Below are positions 7,449 through 15,092 of a stretch of 52,125 nucleotides of DNA, piece by piece. The first letter of the stretch is position 1; every line of letters begins with the position of its first letter. The position numbers and the translations under genes are program-made. The notes beneath the pieces were generated by a model. It searched no databases, was not told the DNA's origin, and was given only the letters and a program-made list of their open reading frames with translations. The DNA lies in NCBI GenBank assembly GCA_041691815.1, contig JBEPTZ010000017.1:1-52125 (forward strand). The letters are read 5' to 3'. This DNA comes from 70-18 sp041691815. Its GTDB lineage: Bacteria > Pseudomonadota > Alphaproteobacteria > Acetobacterales > Acetobacteraceae.

Positions 7449-8255
7449 TTACTCCTGTCTTGGCGCAGCCGATTTCCCGTATTCGACTCTGACTGTAAAA
7501 TTTTGGGTTGTTAACCAAGTAGCATCTATACCAATACGTTTGGCAAACTCACCCTTTAAACCAAATGCCATATCTTGCCGCTCTTGAAAAGTCGAGGAGC
7601 CGGATTTCGCACCTTCAACCGAATTCTTGATCGTGGGAAATTTCGATAGCCAAATTAATTTTTCAGAAATTGGAACTAAAGCTGGATCTCTTTCCTCAAC
7701 CTCTACAAACAAGCTGCGGTTTTCCATAAAGGAGAACTGGATGCCACCTTGCGGTGTCGGCACCTTCACACCAGCCTTACCTTCACGGCTGGCGCTGACT
7801 TCAATCCGAATTTTAGTTACAGCCAGTCTTGAACGCAGATAAGCAATCAGTTCTGATATCTGCTCATGCACGATCCTCTCGTGGAAAGTCGATGGCACCA
7901 TAAGAGTATACGGCCGTAGTGGATGAGAGATATAGAAGTCTCCTTCGCTAAATTCCTCGCCGGAATCGCTTTTGAATTTTGCCATTTCAGTCGCATCACT
8001 TATTATATCAATCTTGTCGTCATCACCGCCGAATAAGGCGACAACTCCGGAAGCCAGTAAAGCCGTCGTTCCGGTGGCTGCCGCTCCTGCCACTATGGGA
8101 AGTTCAAATGGTGCCAAGGCGATTGCGCCCGCAGCCAGACCAACTCCAGTTAGGATTTTAGTCCCTAATGGCAACTCGCCCATGGATTTCCCCGCCCGAT
8201 TAAAGAAAGACGGCTTCTTGGCTCGTAGGCGAATTTGATAAACCTTCAGTGACAT
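7449..8255 (-). CDS. Orphan protein with hydrophobic hairpin, AT-richer than its surroundings
   Basis: 268-aa protein that I do not recognise. After a basic N-terminus (KVYQIRLRAKK) come two adjoining small-residue-rich hydrophobic stretches at about 30-70, rich in Gly/Ala and separated by PFELP, which could form a membrane hairpin. They end in FGGDDDK. The rest (75-268) is a soluble alpha/beta domain with the pattern HPLRPYTLMVPSTFHERIV and a final aromatic strand segment. GGAG precedes the double ATG at 8258/8255; the upstream in-frame extension to 8354 looks non-coding. Base composition and codon use are clearly lower in GC than the efflux operon or lpxB, which points to acquisition. It stands alone between the hutD remnant and the pump operon. 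Function unknown. Confidence 0.65.
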   Translation of the reverse strand: MSLKVYQIRLRAKKPSFFNRAGKSMGELPLGTKILTGVGLAAGAIALAPFELPIVAGAAATGTTALLASGVVALFGGDDDKIDIISDATEMAKFKSDSGEEFSEGDFYISHPLRPYTLMVPSTFHERIVHEQISELIAYLRSRLAVTKIRIEVSASREGKAGVKVPTPQGGIQFSFMENRSLFVEVEERDPALVPISEKLIWLSKFPTIKNSVEGAKSGSSTFQERQDMAFGLKGEFAKRIGIDATWLTTQNFTVRVEYGKSAAPRQE

Positions 8256-8512
8256 CATCGGTCTCCACGTTAGCTGCGTGTGCTTGTCGCAGTAGAAACG
8301 AGCCGGGTCAATTAGGCTGTTGCAATCAAAAATCGAATGCTTGTGGTAGTCCAAAATCTATCCGACGCCATTTCATTACGCTGCGCCTGCTGTTGGCCGA
8401 AGGCGGTCTCGCCGCTGGTGGGTACCAAGCCTGTGGTTTTTACCGGCAAACCTGATTGGGAGCGTGATTCAGACCTGCGTATGATGCCACCCACGGTCAT
8501 CACACTCCAAGG
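8256..8512. other. Gene-free stretch upstream of the orphan gene
   Basis: About 260 bp of mixed composition between the orphan gene start and the repeat at the end of the efflux operon. It must contain the orphan gene's promoter, but I see no clear hexamers. A 63-codon open frame on the minus strand (8312-8503) has no ribosome site and no recognisable product. AGGCTGTTGCAATC at 8311-8324 vaguely recalls insertion-sequence ends, but no partner end or transposase is visible. Confidence 0.35.
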
Positions 8513-8553
8513 GATAGAAAGTTTTTTTGCTTCTTTTTGTTCACAAAAAGAAG
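8513..8553. repeat. Half copy of the composite hairpin repeat behind the RND gene
   Basis: GGATAGAAAG then a T-tract, followed by the stem CTTCTTTTTGT (8530-8540) and ACAAAAAGAAG (8543-8553), perfectly complementary. It is identical in its arm to the right halves of the copies at 36437-36460 and 47375-47398. The RND gene stop is 8 bp away. The left half of the element is not present. Confidence 0.75.
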
Positions 8554-8560
8554 ACCTTGC

Positions 8561-11500
8561 TTACTCCGCCGCCGCCGGCACGCCGAGCGGCGCGGTGCGG
8601 TGGCGGGCGGCGAGCAGGACGTAGATGGCTGGCAGCACGAACAGGGTGAACAGGGTGCCGATGGTCATGCCGCTGGCGATGACCAGGCCCATGTTGAAGC
8701 GGGAGGCGGCGCCGGCGCCGCTGGCCAGGATCAGCGGTGTGACGCCGAGGACGGTGGCGGCGGTGGTCATCAGGATCGGGCGCAGGCGGATGCCGGCGGC
8801 GTGGACGATGGCGTCGAGTTTGGACTGGCCCTGGGCTTGCAGGGTGTTGGCGACTTCGACGATCAGGATGCCGTGTTTGCTGATCAGGCCCATCAGGGTG
8901 ACCAGGCCGACTTCGGTGTAGATGTTGAGGCTGGCGCCGCCGAGGCCGAGGTTGATGAACAGCAGGGCGCCGGCCAGCGACAGGGGCACGGTGATCAGGA
9001 TGATCAGCGGGTCGCGGAAGCTTTCGAACAGGGCGGCCAGGGCGAGGAAGATGACGATCAGCGCGAAGCCGAAGGTGACCAGGAAGCCGCTGCTCTCGGC
9101 GATGTACTGGCGGAGCTGGCCGCCGTAGTCGACCAGGGTGTCGGCGGCGAGGGTGTCGGTGGCGATGCGGCGCAGGGCGGCGAGGGCGGTGGCCTGGGCG
9201 ACGCCGGGGGCGGCGACGCCGCTGATGGTGGCGGCGTTGAGTTGCTGGAAGTGGTTGAGCGATTCGGCGACGGTTTGTTTTTTGATGGTGGCGATGGCGG
9301 AGAGCGGGACGGTGATGCTGTTCACGGTGGCGACCGGGTAGGCGAGGATTTGCTGGGCGGTGAGGCGGCTGCGCTGCTGCACCTGGGGGATGACTTTGTA
9401 GGAGCGGGAGTCGAGGCTGAAGTAGTTGACGTAGCCGCCGCCGAGCAGGCTGGCCATGGCCGAGCCGATCTGGGTCATGGAGAGGCCGAGCAGGGCGGCT
9501 TTGTCGCGGTCGATCTGGACGATGTATTGCGGCTGGTCGAGTTTGAGGTCGCTGTCGATGAACATGAACAGGCCGCTGGCCTGGGCTTTTTGCAGGAATT
9601 GCTGGGCCTCGGTGTAGAGTTCCGGGATCGGACGGGTGGTTTTCAGCACGAACTGGATCGGCAGGCCCTGGGCGCCGGGGAGTGAGGGGATCTGGAAGAC
9701 GGCGATCTTCTGGCCGGCGATGCTGTTGAGTTTGTCTTGCAGGGCGCGCTGGATTTCGGTGGCGCTGCGGGTGCGTTGGTCCCAGGGTTTCAGGGTGACG
9801 CCGGCGATCGACATGCCGGGGGCGTCGACCAGGAACTGGTGTTCGTACTCTGGCACGGCGCCGAGGATTTTTTGCAGTTCGGCGCTGTACATGGATTTCT
9901 GTTGCAGGGTGGCGTCGGGTGCGGCGCTGGGGGCCATGATGACGACGCCCTGGTCTTCCTGCGGCGCCAGTTCGCTGTCGGCGCTGGTGTAGAGGAAGTA
10001 GAGGCCGCCGGTGACCAGGGCAGTGAACAGCAGGGTGACCGAGATGGTGGCCAGGCTGGAGCGCAGCCAGCGCTGGTAGCCGCGTTCCAGGCGGGCGAAG
10101 TTGCGGTCGAGCCAGGCGACCAGGCCAGCGCTTTTTCCATTGGTGTTGTGCGGCTTGAGCATGCGGGCGCACATCATTGGCGACAGGGTGAGGGCGACGA
10201 TGGCCGAGATGGTGACCGCACCGACCAGGGTGAAGGCGAATTCGGTGAACAAGGCGCCGGTGAGGCCGCCCTGGAAGCCGATCGGCACGTAGACGGCGAT
10301 CAGCACCGCGGTCATGGCGATGATCGGGCCGCCGAGTTCGCGGGCGGCGCGCAGGGCGGCGTCGGTGGGCTTCATGCCCTCTTCGAGGTGGCGGTTGACG
10401 CTTTCGACGACGATGATGGCGTCGTCGACCACCAGGCCGATGGCCAGCACAAGGGCGAGCAGGGTGAGCAGGTTGATGGAGAAGCCGAACAGCAACATCA
10501 TCGCGAAGGTGCCGACCAGCGAGAGCGGGATGGCGACCACCGGGATGACCACCGAGCGCACCGAGCCGAGGAAGGCGAACACCACCAGGGTGACGATGAG
10601 CAGCGCCTCGATGAGGGTGCGGGCGACTTCGTTGATCGAGGAATTCACGAAGGTGCTGGAGTCGTAGATGACCGCACTGGTGAGTCCGGAGGGGAGCTGG
10701 GCCTGGACTTCGGGCAGGGCTTTTTTCACCGCGGCGATGACGGCGAGCAGGTTGGCGTTCGGCGTGGTCTGGATGCCGATATAGACGCCCTTGGTGCCGT
10801 CGAACGAGACCTGGGCGTCGTAGTTGTCCGCACCCAGGGTGACATGGGCGACGTCGCCGAGGCGGACGATGCCGCCGTTGGCCTGCTTGATGACCAGGTT
10901 GCGGAATTGGTCCGCGGTATGCAGTGAGGTGGCGGCGGTGAGGGTGGCCTGGACCATCTGGCCCTTGGTGGTGCCGAGGCCGGAGATGTAGTCGTTGGCG
11001 GCGAGCGCCTGGGCGACGTCAGTGGCGGTGACGTGGTAGGCGGCGAGTTTCTCGGGGTCGAGCCAGGCGCGCAGGGCGAAGTTCTGGCCGCCGAGGATTT
11101 CGGCGGTCTGCACGCCTTCGACGGCTTGGAGTTGCGGCTGGACGTTGCGGGTCAGGTAGTCGGTGATCTGGTTGGGGGCCAGCACGTTGCTGGCGAAACC
11201 GATGATCAGGGCGTCGAGTGACTGGCCGAGTTTGACCGTCATGATCGGCTGCTGCACGCCGTTGGGGAGCTGGTTCAGCACCGAGGTGATCTTGGCGCCG
11301 ACTTCGGTCATGGCGCGGTTGGCGTCGTAGTTGAGGCGCAGGTTGAGGATGATGGTGCTGGTGTTGCTCTGGCTGGCCGAGGTCATGTAGTCGATGCCGT
11401 CGGCCTGGGCGATGGCGTTTTCCAGGGGGGTGGTGACGAAGCCGGCGACGGTTTCGGGGTCGGCGCCGGGGTAGATGGTGGTGACGGTGATCTGGGCGCT

Positions 11501-11623
11501 CTCGGTCTTCGGGTATTCCAGCACCTGCAGCGAGGAAAAGGCGCGGATGCCGAGCACCAGGATCAGCAGGCTGACCACGCTGGCCAGCACCGGGCGGCGG
11601 ATGAAGAGGTCGGTGAAGGACAT
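8561..11623 (-). CDS. RND efflux pump permease (HAE1/AcrB family)
   Basis: Proton-driven inner-membrane pump subunit of a tripartite multidrug exporter, 1020 aa with the usual 12-helix, two-porter-domain layout. It opens with FTDLFIRRPVLASVVSLLILVLG (helix 1), followed by the long periplasmic loop from about 35. Helix 4 carries the proton-relay pair in AIGLVVDDAIIVVE. The second half repeats the plan, with transmembrane helices near 535-555 and 855-1000. The N-terminus resembles the MexI/MuxB-like branch more than AcrB. It starts 9 bp after the adaptor stop and is the last gene of the OMF-adaptor-pump operon. Substrate not predictable. Probably controlled by the TetR gene at 14375. Confidence 0.95.
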   Translation of the reverse strand: MSFTDLFIRRPVLASVVSLLILVLGIRAFSSLQVLEYPKTESAQITVTTIYPGADPETVAGFVTTPLENAIAQADGIDYMTSASQSNTSTIILNLRLNYDANRAMTEVGAKITSVLNQLPNGVQQPIMTVKLGQSLDALIIGFASNVLAPNQITDYLTRNVQPQLQAVEGVQTAEILGGQNFALRAWLDPEKLAAYHVTATDVAQALAANDYISGLGTTKGQMVQATLTAATSLHTADQFRNLVIKQANGGIVRLGDVAHVTLGADNYDAQVSFDGTKGVYIGIQTTPNANLLAVIAAVKKALPEVQAQLPSGLTSAVIYDSSTFVNSSINEVARTLIEALLIVTLVVFAFLGSVRSVVIPVVAIPLSLVGTFAMMLLFGFSINLLTLLALVLAIGLVVDDAIIVVESVNRHLEEGMKPTDAALRAARELGGPIIAMTAVLIAVYVPIGFQGGLTGALFTEFAFTLVGAVTISAIVALTLSPMMCARMLKPHNTNGKSAGLVAWLDRNFARLERGYQRWLRSSLATISVTLLFTALVTGGLYFLYTSADSELAPQEDQGVVIMAPSAAPDATLQQKSMYSAELQKILGAVPEYEHQFLVDAPGMSIAGVTLKPWDQRTRSATEIQRALQDKLNSIAGQKIAVFQIPSLPGAQGLPIQFVLKTTRPIPELYTEAQQFLQKAQASGLFMFIDSDLKLDQPQYIVQIDRDKAALLGLSMTQIGSAMASLLGGGYVNYFSLDSRSYKVIPQVQQRSRLTAQQILAYPVATVNSITVPLSAIATIKKQTVAESLNHFQQLNAATISGVAAPGVAQATALAALRRIATDTLAADTLVDYGGQLRQYIAESSGFLVTFGFALIVIFLALAALFESFRDPLIILITVPLSLAGALLFINLGLGGASLNIYTEVGLVTLMGLISKHGILIVEVANTLQAQGQSKLDAIVHAAGIRLRPILMTTAATVLGVTPLILASGAGAASRFNMGLVIASGMTIGTLFTLFVLPAIYVLLAARHRTAPLGVPAAAE

Positions 11624-11632
11624 GGTGCCGGC

Positions 11633-12826
11633 CTACTCGTCAACCGGTTTGGGGTTGGCGTCGGCGGTGGGCAGCACGCTGTTGTTGACCAGCACCGGGA
11701 TGTTGTTGCGCAGCTTCAGCTGGCCGGCGACGACCACGGTGTCGCCGGCATCGAGGCCCTTGAGGATCGCCACCTGGTCGCCGCGGGCGTCGCCGGTGGT
11801 GACGAATTGCTGGCGGACCACCAGCTTCGGTTTGCCGTCGGCGTCGGTGCCGTCGGGGTGGACGGTGTAGACCAGGCTGCCGTAGGGGTTGACGCTGATC
11901 GCGGTGGCCGGGACGGTGACGTGGGCGACCGGGGCGCCGATGGCGATGGTGGCGGTGGCGAACATGCCGGGCAGCAGGCGGTCGTCGGGGTTGGGCAGGC
12001 TGATGCGCAGGCGGGTCATGCGGCTGGCGGCGTCGGCGCGGGCGTCGATGGCGGTGACTTCGCCGGCGATCGGGTGGGCGTCGGCGGTGGGGCGGACTTC
12101 GACCTGCTGGCCGACCTTGAGCTGGGCGACCGATCGTTGTGGCACGTAGACGTCGAGAAAGATCGGGTCGAGCGCCTGCAGGGTGACGATGGCGATGCCG
12201 GCCGGCAGGTATTGGCCGAGATCGACCTGGCGGATGCCGAGGCGGCCGGCGAACGGGGCGCGGACGCTCTTCTGGGCGATCAGCGCCTGCTGGGCGGCGA
12301 CCTGTGCGCGGGCGCCGCGCAGGCTGGCGGCGTCGGCATCGACGGTGGCCTGCGAGACCGCCTGGGCCTTCAGCTGCTTCAGGTCGCGGGCGTAGGTGCT
12401 CGCGGCGAGGTCGGCGGCGGCCTGGAGTTGCTCCAGCTTGGCGGTGTCGGTGGCGTCGCGCAGGCGGGCGAGCACGGTGCCGGCGGCAACGCTGGTGCCC
12501 GAGGCAATGTGCAGTTCGTCGACGATGCCGGCGACCTCGGCGGCGAGTTCGGTGCCCTGCGAGGCGACCAGGGTGCCGCTGGCGGTGATCTCGGTCTGCC
12601 AGGGCTGGCTGCTGGCCTTCGCGGTGGCGACGGTGGGGCGCTGGGCGACGATGCCGGCGACGATCTGCTTGATGATGCCGGATTTGAACTGGTGGAAAGC
12701 GAACAGGCCGCCGCCGAGCAGGCCGACCACTACCAGCACCACCAGCAGGCGCAGCCAGGTGCGGGGCTTGCGGGTGCGGGCGGGCGTGATGGCGTCGGGC
12801 GGGAGGGTGACCAGGGTGTCGTTCAT
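11633..12826 (-). CDS. RND efflux periplasmic adaptor (membrane fusion protein)
   Basis: Links the pump to the outer-membrane channel. 397 aa. A single N-terminal membrane anchor lies at about 24-46 (LRLLVVLVVVGLLGGGLFAF) behind a basic stretch. Next come the lipoyl/barrel halves (ITASGTLVASQGTELAAEVAGIV and VRAPFAGRLGIRQVDLGQYL), the helical hairpin between them at about 115-175, and the beta-barrel and membrane-proximal domains to the C-terminus. The start at 12826 was chosen because it overlaps the stop of the outer-membrane factor as ATGA and begins the recognisable anchor. The frame is open for 417 further codons upstream only as a shadow of the outer-membrane factor gene. Confidence 0.94.
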   Translation of the reverse strand: MNDTLVTLPPDAITPARTRKPRTWLRLLVVLVVVGLLGGGLFAFHQFKSGIIKQIVAGIVAQRPTVATAKASSQPWQTEITASGTLVASQGTELAAEVAGIVDELHIASGTSVAAGTVLARLRDATDTAKLEQLQAAADLAASTYARDLKQLKAQAVSQATVDADAASLRGARAQVAAQQALIAQKSVRAPFAGRLGIRQVDLGQYLPAGIAIVTLQALDPIFLDVYVPQRSVAQLKVGQQVEVRPTADAHPIAGEVTAIDARADAASRMTRLRISLPNPDDRLLPGMFATATIAIGAPVAHVTVPATAISVNPYGSLVYTVHPDGTDADGKPKLVVRQQFVTTGDARGDQVAILKGLDAGDTVVVAGQLKLRNNIPVLVNNSVLPTADANPKPVDE

Positions 12827-14289
12827 TGCGGTGCTCCGGCGTCTTTGCGGTTCCACCAGCCGCCGCCGAGCGCCTGGTAGAGGGCGACGGTGTCGATGAA
12901 GCGGGCGGCCTGGGCAGTCACCAGTTGCAGGCGGGCAGTCTGGTAGGTCTGCTGCGCCTGCAGCAGGGTGAGGCTGCTGGCGGCGCCGGCGGCGAATTGC
13001 GAGCGGGCGACGGCGAGGCTGGCCGCCGCGGTGCGCTCGGCGTCGGCCTGGGCACCCAGCGCGCTGGCGTCGGCCTCGATGGCAACCAGGGCGTCGGCGA
13101 CGTTCTGGAAGGCGGTGTTCAGTGTGCTGCTGTATTGCGCGGCGGCGGCGTCCATGGCGGCCTTGGCGGCGCGTTGTTTGGCGCGCAGCGTGCCGCCCTC
13201 GAAGATCGGTTGGGCGATGGCGCCGGCGACGCTCCAGATCAGCCCGGCCGGGGTGAGCAGTTTCGACAGATCGCTGCCGCTGCGGCCGTAGCTCGCCGAC
13301 AGGGTGAACTGCGGGTAGAGGTTGGCGGTGGCGATGCCGACATTGGCGGTGGCGGCGTGCAGCAGCGCCTCGTAGGCCAGGATGTCGGGGCGCTGGCGGA
13401 CGATTTGCGACGGCAGCGACACCGGCAGGTCGGTGGGCAGGGTGAGCCTGGCGAGGTCGAGAGTTGGCGCGGTGTAGGCGCCGGGCAGGCCGCCGAGATA
13501 GCGGGCGACCAGGTTGCGCTGCTGGGCGTAGCGCTTCTGCAGGCCGGGCAGGGTGGCGACCTCGGCGGCCAGGCTGGCCTGCTGTTGCAGCACGTCGGCC
13601 TGGCTGATGCCGCCGAGGGCGAAGCGGCGGCGGGTGATGTCGAGCGCGTCGGCGTAGAGCTTGATGAGCTGTTCGGTGGTGTCGACCTGGGCCTTCAGCG
13701 CCGCCTCGGTGAGCAGCGCGGAGACCAGATTGGCGGAGAGCGACAGGGTGGCGGCTTCCAGCTGGTAGCGCTGGTATTGCGCCTGCGCGCCGAGTTGCTC
13801 GACCTCGCGGCTGATGCCGCCGAACGCATCCAGGGTGTAGGACACGTCTACCGAGCCGGTGGTGAGGGAATACAGCTTGCTGCCGGCGCCGGGCAGCGAT
13901 TGACGCTGGCGGGCGGTGGAGAGGCTGGCGGTGACGCTGGGGAACAGGCTGCCCTCGCCGGCACGGGTGTTTTCGCGGGCCTGCCGCAGGGTGGCCTGGG
14001 CGGCGGCTAGGTCGGGGTTGGCGGCGAGCGCCTGGCGGACCAGCGATTCGATCTGCGGCGAGCCGAACAGCGTCCACCAGTCGCCCGGTATATCGCGGCC
14101 GGGCAGCAGGTTTTGCGCGGCGCCGGCGGTGGTGCGGCTGCTGACGGTGGTGGCGGATGACGGCGGCAGGGCGGCGCCGGTGGGGCCGGAAGGGCCACGG
14201 AAATCGGGGCCGACGGCGCAGCCGGCCAGTGCGCCGCCGAGGGCCAGCAGCAGCAGGGCGCGGGGGCGCGGGCGTTTGGTGGTGGACAT
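12823..14289 (-). CDS. NodT-type outer-membrane efflux factor lipoprotein
   Basis: TolC-superfamily outer-membrane channel, 488 aa, NodT branch. The signal peptide ends in a lipobox, GGALAGC, with the lipidated Cys at about 24, followed by AVGPDFRGP, the usual mature start for this family. The two structural repeats each contain the long coiled helices, for example NPDLAAAQATLRQARENTRAGEGSLFP and FQNVADALVAIEADASALGAQ. The C-terminus ends in VALYQALGGGWW, a family hallmark. First gene of the efflux operon, translationally coupled to the adaptor by a 4-bp overlap. Its promoter lies in the 85-bp divergent region shared with tetR. A second NodT-type gene without a pump is at 29481. Confidence 0.93.
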   Translation of the reverse strand: MSTTKRPRPRALLLLALGGALAGCAVGPDFRGPSGPTGAALPPSSATTVSSRTTAGAAQNLLPGRDIPGDWWTLFGSPQIESLVRQALAANPDLAAAQATLRQARENTRAGEGSLFPSVTASLSTARQRQSLPGAGSKLYSLTTGSVDVSYTLDAFGGISREVEQLGAQAQYQRYQLEAATLSLSANLVSALLTEAALKAQVDTTEQLIKLYADALDITRRRFALGGISQADVLQQQASLAAEVATLPGLQKRYAQQRNLVARYLGGLPGAYTAPTLDLARLTLPTDLPVSLPSQIVRQRPDILAYEALLHAATANVGIATANLYPQFTLSASYGRSGSDLSKLLTPAGLIWSVAGAIAQPIFEGGTLRAKQRAAKAAMDAAAAQYSSTLNTAFQNVADALVAIEADASALGAQADAERTAAASLAVARSQFAAGAASSLTLLQAQQTYQTARLQLVTAQAARFIDTVALYQALGGGWWNRKDAGAPQ

Positions 14290-14309
14290 CGGCGGTGGCT
14301 ACACTTTAC

Positions 14310-14355
14310 TATACGGAGTCGTCCAATAAGTGATACTGGACGCAGCCGTCCAGTA
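14310..14355. promoter_or_regulatory. Operator pair between the efflux operon and tetR
   Basis: TACTGGAC (14334-14341) and GTCCAGTA (14348-14355) form a perfect 8-bp inverted repeat with a 6-base spacer, the usual form of a TetR-family operator. A weaker copy ending in GTCCAATA lies at 14310-14328. Both are between divergent starts (14289 and 14375), so a bound repressor could block the efflux operon and its own gene. The RBS-like GGGAG before tetR is at 14364. Confidence 0.7.
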
Positions 14356-14374
14356 ATTTTTTTGGGAGACCGGG

Positions 14375-15034
14375 ATGTCTGCTGCTGCCGAGGGGGTCGC
14401 GTCTGGCCGGGGGCCGGGGCGGCCGCGCGATATGGCCAAGCGATGCGCGATCCTGCTGGCGGCGCGGCGTCTGTTCATCCAGCAGGGCATGGCGGCGGTG
14501 ACGATGGAGGCGGTGGCGGCGGCGGCCGGTGTCTCCAAGATGACGCTGTACAGCCGGTTTCGCGACAAGGAGGCGCTGTTCGAGGCGGTGGTGGTGTTCA
14601 CCAGCGAGGCGATGATCGCCGAGATGTCGCGCACCCAGGCCGAGGGCGGCACGCTCGCCGAGAGTCTGGCGGCGCTTGGGCGGGCGTTTCTGGCGCTGAC
14701 CTGCTCGCCGGACATGATCGGGGCGGAACGTGGCCTGATGATGGCGCTGCATGACAACCCGGCGCTGGCCGAGCGGTTCTATGCCGCCGGGCCGGCGCGC
14801 ACCGAGGGGTCGGTGGCGGCCGTGCTGCGCCAGGCGGCGGCGCGCGGCGAGATACAGGTTGACGATCCGCTGGAGGCGGCGGGCGATCTGCTGGCGCTGT
14901 GGCAGGGTGGCATGTGCAAGCGGCTGTCGCTGGGGTTGCAGGCGCCGCTGTCGGCCGAGCAGATCGAGCAGCGCAGCAGGGCCAAGACCGAGATGTTTCT
15001 GCGCGCCTTCGCACCTTCAAAGGCCGAGGCGTGA
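14375..15034 (+). CDS. TetR/AcrR-family transcriptional regulator
   Basis: Ligand-responsive repressor, 219 aa. The N-terminal helix-turn-helix spans about residues 25-70: ILLAARRLFIQQG, MEAVAAAAGVSKMTLYSRF, then DKEALFEAVV. The C-terminal ligand domain resembles the AefR-like/TetR_C branch often seen with RND pumps, including GAERGLMMALHDNPALAERFY. It lies 85 bp from, and divergent to, the outer-membrane factor gene, with a perfect palindrome between. The natural inference is that it represses the pump operon and itself. The inducer is unknown. A Gly/Pro-rich lead of 17 residues precedes the domain. Confidence 0.93.
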   Translation: MSAAAEGVASGRGPGRPRDMAKRCAILLAARRLFIQQGMAAVTMEAVAAAAGVSKMTLYSRFRDKEALFEAVVVFTSEAMIAEMSRTQAEGGTLAESLAALGRAFLALTCSPDMIGAERGLMMALHDNPALAERFYAAGPARTEGSVAAVLRQAAARGEIQVDDPLEAAGDLLALWQGGMCKRLSLGLQAPLSAEQIEQRSRAKTEMFLRAFAPSKAEA

Positions 15035-15092
15035 GGCCTGCTACGCCGTTTGCGCAATGGCGCCCGGCGGGCATTCGGCCTAAGTCGCGCAG

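Noticed and set aside
8311..8324. Insertion-sequence end-like AGGCTGTTGCAATC
   Set aside because: No matching opposite end, target duplication or transposase was visible.
8537..9685. Long plus-strand frame across the RND gene
   Set aside because: Repetitive Gly/Gln/Asp/Val composition and exact overlap with the RND pump on the other strand mark it as a shadow.
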